64,000 nucleotides of DNA from Echinicola pacifica DSM 19836 (GTDB taxonomy: Bacteria; Bacteroidota; Bacteroidia; Cytophagales; Cyclobacteriaceae): contig NZ_KB890739.1 in the NCBI RefSeq assembly GCF_000373245.1, positions 348,441 to 412,440 of the forward strand. Direction: 5' to 3'. The notes beneath the pieces are model-generated. The model searched no databases. It was given only the letters and a program-made list of their open reading frames with translations, and was not told the DNA's origin. Shown here one piece after another: positions 61,417-64,000 of this stretch. Position 1 is the stretch's first letter. The number at the start of each line of letters is the position of its first letter. Both the position numbers and the translations under genes were made by a program.

Positions 61417-62049
61417 ATGTGGGGGGTATTGCTGGAAGGAATGGGGATGGGCTTGGTTCTCAGTATGATTGTAGGGCCTGTGTTCTTTGCCTTAGTCCAC
61501 AATAGCCTCCAAAATGGCTTCCGATTATCCGCATTTATGGCCTTGGGGATACTTCTTAGTGATGCTCTTTACGTATTGATTTCCTATTTCGGGGTGAGTA
61601 TTTTTAGCCTTTACCCTCTTCTCAAGGTGATATTAGGCTATTCCGGAGGGTTGATTATGATAGGATTTGGGCTGATAAGCTTCTTTAGAAAAGTACCCCT
61701 TCCAGAAGCCGGGTTTTCCTCCTTCCATTCGCCCGTTCCTAGGAAGTGGAATAGTTATATCAAAGGCTTTAGCCTTAATGGGGTCAATCCTTTTGTATTA
61801 TTGTTTTGGATGTCCATCGCGGAGTTTGTGCAAGTAAAAAAGCGGTATATAAGTACCGATGTATGGATGTTTTATATAAGTATGCTGCTGACGGTATTTG
61901 CCATGGATCTTACCAAAATCTATATCGCCAAAAGGCTGCGACAACTAATCACTCCTTCCTTCATGCTTTTAGCAAACAGATTTGTGGGATTAGTGTTGGT
62001 GGCATTTGGACTTCGGCTGCTCTGGTTTGCCGCGAATAGCACATGGTGA
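61417..62049 (+). CDS. LysE/RhtB family exporter
   Basis: 210 aa with six membrane helices. 'GMGLVLSMIVGPVFFALVHNSLQNGFRLSAFMALGILLSDALYVLISYFG' is the LysE signature, including the G-P-x-x-x helix 1. Family members export amino acids or related compounds. Start is 3 bp after the GH3 gene, so both are in one operon. Confidence 0.88.
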   Translation: MWGVLLEGMGMGLVLSMIVGPVFFALVHNSLQNGFRLSAFMALGILLSDALYVLISYFGVSIFSLYPLLKVILGYSGGLIMIGFGLISFFRKVPLPEAGFSSFHSPVPRKWNSYIKGFSLNGVNPFVLLFWMSIAEFVQVKKRYISTDVWMFYISMLLTVFAMDLTKIYIAKRLRQLITPSFMLLANRFVGLVLVAFGLRLLWFAANSTW

Positions 62050-62174
62050 TAGTCCAAACTGGCTCCCATCAGCCTTAAACCTATTAATTATTTTAGCACT
62101 TCTCACCTTGCTCACTGCTCCGGAAGGGACAATAAGCCAAAGCTTTTTCTGCTCATTTCTGTTAGGAAAATCAA

Positions 62175-62203
62175 GGGCAATAGAAGATAGCTCTTTATTG
62201 CCC
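62175..62203. terminator. Possible terminator between convergent LysE and batA genes
   Basis: GGGCAATA / TATTGCCC hairpin, 8 bp perfect, weak T content on both sides. Confidence 0.45.
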
Positions 62204-62214
62204 CGATTCTTTAT

Positions 62215-63261
62215 TTAATCCAAAAGGAAGTTATTCATAAAGCTGTTTTTCAATCCTAACCAAATAAGGAAAAACATAATCCCGAAGAACAGATATACGC
62301 GATAGTAATCCTGGGTTTCTTTATAGCGAGACTCTAGGATTTCGGCTTTCTCCAGGAGGTCAATCTGCTCAAAGATATTTTCTAAGGCTAGATCATCGGA
62401 AGCTCGGAAGAACTGCCCTTTTCCGATTCTGGCCAAGTCTCGTAAGGTAGATTCATTCAAATAGGACTCCACCATTTGGGGCCTTCCAAAGAAGTCGGTA
62501 CCATAGGGTACCATGCCGTCTTTTCCCACAGCGATGGTATAGATCTTGATATCCATGGCGGAGGCAAGTTCCGCCGCAAAAACAGGGTCCACATTCCCCG
62601 CATTATTATCTCCATCACTGAGCAGGACCATCACCTTGGATTTGGATTGGGACTCCCTCATTCGGTTGGTAGCTGTGGCCACGGCGCTCCCGATTGCGGT
62701 CCCCTTGGCATCCATCATATCAAAGGAGATGTCCTCAATCAGGTCTGTCAATAATTCATAATCGGTGGTGAGTGGAGCTAAAGAAAAGGCTTCTCCGGCG
62801 AAAATCACCATCCCGATTCGATCACCAAACCGTCCATTGATAAAGTCAATGGCTGTGGACTTTGCCGCTTCTAGTCGATTAGGCTCAAAATCCTGCAAAT
62901 CCATAGACTCGGAAATGTCCATGACCAGCATAATGTCTATACCCTCTGTGGACTGCTCCACTTTTTCATTTGACCGCTGAGGTCTTGCTAGCGCAATAAT
63001 GACCATCCATACCGCCAGGAGGAAGAAGAGCGTGGGGATCAGCCGAAGGTAAGTCCAGGGATTACTTGCGGATACACTTCCGGGAAGAGAAAGCTCCAGT
63101 GAAGGGTTTTTGAGAAATTTGGTGAATTTACGGATTAATAGAATTAAGGGTACCACCCATAGCAGGTGGAGGACCCATAGATTTTGCCATTCGTAAGTAC
63201 GAAGGGTCTCAGGTAAAAACCAATCCCATGAAAACCATTCGATAACCTTATTTGCGTTCAT
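62215..63261 (-). CDS. batA: Aerotolerance protein BatA, VWA domain
   Basis: 348 aa. Two membrane helices at the N-terminus, a VWA domain with intact MIDAS ('LVMDISESMDLQDFEPNRLEAAK' gives D-x-S-x-S, then 'DAKGTAIGSA' the Thr and 'LLSDGDNNAG' the Asp), and a C-terminal membrane helix. BatA sits in the inner membrane and is encoded in moxR-bat operons of Bacteroidota, where it is linked to oxygen tolerance and surface-stress response. Its start overlaps the upstream gene by 14 bp. No further bat gene follows here: batB-type genes are absent downstream. Confidence 0.9.
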   Translation of the reverse strand: MNANKVIEWFSWDWFLPETLRTYEWQNLWVLHLLWVVPLILLIRKFTKFLKNPSLELSLPGSVSASNPWTYLRLIPTLFFLLAVWMVIIALARPQRSNEKVEQSTEGIDIMLVMDISESMDLQDFEPNRLEAAKSTAIDFINGRFGDRIGMVIFAGEAFSLAPLTTDYELLTDLIEDISFDMMDAKGTAIGSAVATATNRMRESQSKSKVMVLLSDGDNNAGNVDPVFAAELASAMDIKIYTIAVGKDGMVPYGTDFFGRPQMVESYLNESTLRDLARIGKGQFFRASDDLALENIFEQIDLLEKAEILESRYKETQDYYRVYLFFGIMFFLIWLGLKNSFMNNFLLD

Positions 63262-64000
63262 GGATTTCTTGTGTTTTTTGGTTGTACATGCTTGTGCATT
63301 CGGCTTTTAGTTGCTCGCAAGTGTTTTTAAGATCTTCGGCGGGTCTATTAGCATAAACTACAATTTCGATTTTCCTCAGCTCATCTTTTAGCTGTGGTTT
63401 TTGAAGGTGCTCGGCGATTTCGGTAGCGGTCCATTCTTTATAAGGCTGCCCACTGAGGCGCTCCATATAGCCTCTCCATAATGCTAGCAGGTGCTCGGCC
63501 TCGGCCAGGCTTGGGGCTTTTTGCATAGCCGCCACAGCCTTATTCCACTGCTCAAGGAAGGCCGCATGTTGCTTGCCTAGTTTTCGGACCTGCCATTGCT
63601 TCTTGATTTTCTTACCAAAAGCCAGCAATATTACTAAGCCTACCAGCAGCAGACCACCCAGTACAGCGATCAATATCGGATAATTGAATGCCCTTGGTAC
63701 GGGAAGGTACTTGTCATTATGCTTAAAGGTCAGCTCTTCCGGCAAGGGATCGATGGTGAGCTGAAGCGATAGACTGTCTTCATTAGCGTAATGTACCAAG
63801 CTATCAAATTTCAGGATCTCAAACACCGGTAAAGCGTAGGGCTTTACGGGGTCCAGCGAAAAGTTTGATAGGAAATATACCGCGCTATCCACCGTCATGC
63901 TATCCGGCGTATAGGAGGTGAAGGTTTGCTTTCCAAGGAATGAAAAGTCCCTGTATCCAAAGGTGGAATCCGGAAAGACGATATTGGTCTGTTGGGGATA
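63248..64000 (-). CDS. Bat-operon membrane protein, 5' part outside the window
   Basis: The frame stays open from the window edge at 64000 to a stop at 63248, so 250 codons are visible and the start is missing; the ATG at 63898 is internal. The exported beta-rich part ('YPQQTNIVFPDSTFGYRDFSF', 'DSAVYFLSNFSLD') is followed by one membrane helix and a cytoplasmic helical domain ('LAEAEHLLALWRGYMERLSG', 'TATEIAEHL'). This resembles the protein encoded ahead of BatA in bat operons, sometimes called BatD-like. It overlaps batA by 14 bp. Confidence 0.82.
   Translation of the reverse strand, partial: YPQQTNIVFPDSTFGYRDFSFLGKQTFTSYTPDSMTVDSAVYFLSNFSLDPVKPYALPVFEILKFDSLVHYANEDSLSLQLTIDPLPEELTFKHNDKYLPVPRAFNYPILIAVLGGLLLVGLVILLAFGKKIKKQWQVRKLGKQHAAFLEQWNKAVAAMQKAPSLAEAEHLLALWRGYMERLSGQPYKEWTATEIAEHLQKPQLKDELRKIEIVVYANRPAEDLKNTCEQLKAECTSMYNQKTQEIHERK

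Overview
The window looks like chromosomal DNA of a marine-type member of the Bacteroidota, probably order Cytophagales and possibly family Cyclobacteriaceae. That is an inference from gene families that are typical of or restricted to the phylum (GWxTD, DUF2723, DUF4270, DUF3822, TIGR02757, BatA with its partner, Bacteroidetes-type ECF sigma, LytS/LytTR pairs) and from TAnnTTTG -7 promoter boxes. About 60 protein genes are supported. I see no tRNA, rRNA, CRISPR array, prophage or insertion sequence.

1-9.4 kb is a polysaccharide-utilisation region for a sulfated, uronic-acid-containing glycan. It holds the start of a GH20 beta-hexosaminidase (cut by the window edge), a GH88 unsaturated glucuronyl hydrolase, a heparinase II/III-fold lyase and three consecutive S1 sulfatases. 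The logic is classic glycosaminoglycan breakdown: lyase cut, desulfation, removal of the unsaturated uronate by GH88, removal of the hexosamine by GH20. An ECF sigma gene immediately upstream of the lyase is broken inside region 4. No SusC/SusD pair or sulfatase-maturing enzyme lies in the window.

9.4-18.3 kb is accessory and surface-related: a Spy-like periplasmic protein, a tiny two-gene operon behind a candidate sigma-54 promoter with an upstream palindrome, a four-gene unit (DUF4270 lipoprotein, Kelch lipoprotein, LytS kinase, LytTR regulator) divergent from a beta-barrel protein and a DUF2141 protein, then an intergenic array of palindromic repeats with two nearly identical 85-bp copies.

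18.3-64 kb is mainly core genome: rlmB, GWxTD protein, methyltransferase, DUF2723 membrane protein, TPR protein, Lrp regulator, several Nudix hydrolases, MATE and MFS transporters, prfB with an intact programmed +1 frameshift, ilvE, cobalamin adenosyltransferase, an ABC ATPase, a globin-plsC-gatC-TPR operon, an NfeD-type protease, a LysM protein, pyrE, coaD, a RecD-like helicase, a DUF1573 protein, a cNMP/CBS/DUF294 protein, a HAD protein, a cell-wall operon (YggS-type protein, DUF423, PBP4-type carboxypeptidase, S66 LD-carboxypeptidase, SGNH esterase), a GH3-family acyl-acid amidosynthetase paired with a LysE exporter, and the start of an aerotolerance (bat) operon running off the right edge. 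Genes lie in short operons, and many are closed by strong hairpin terminators.
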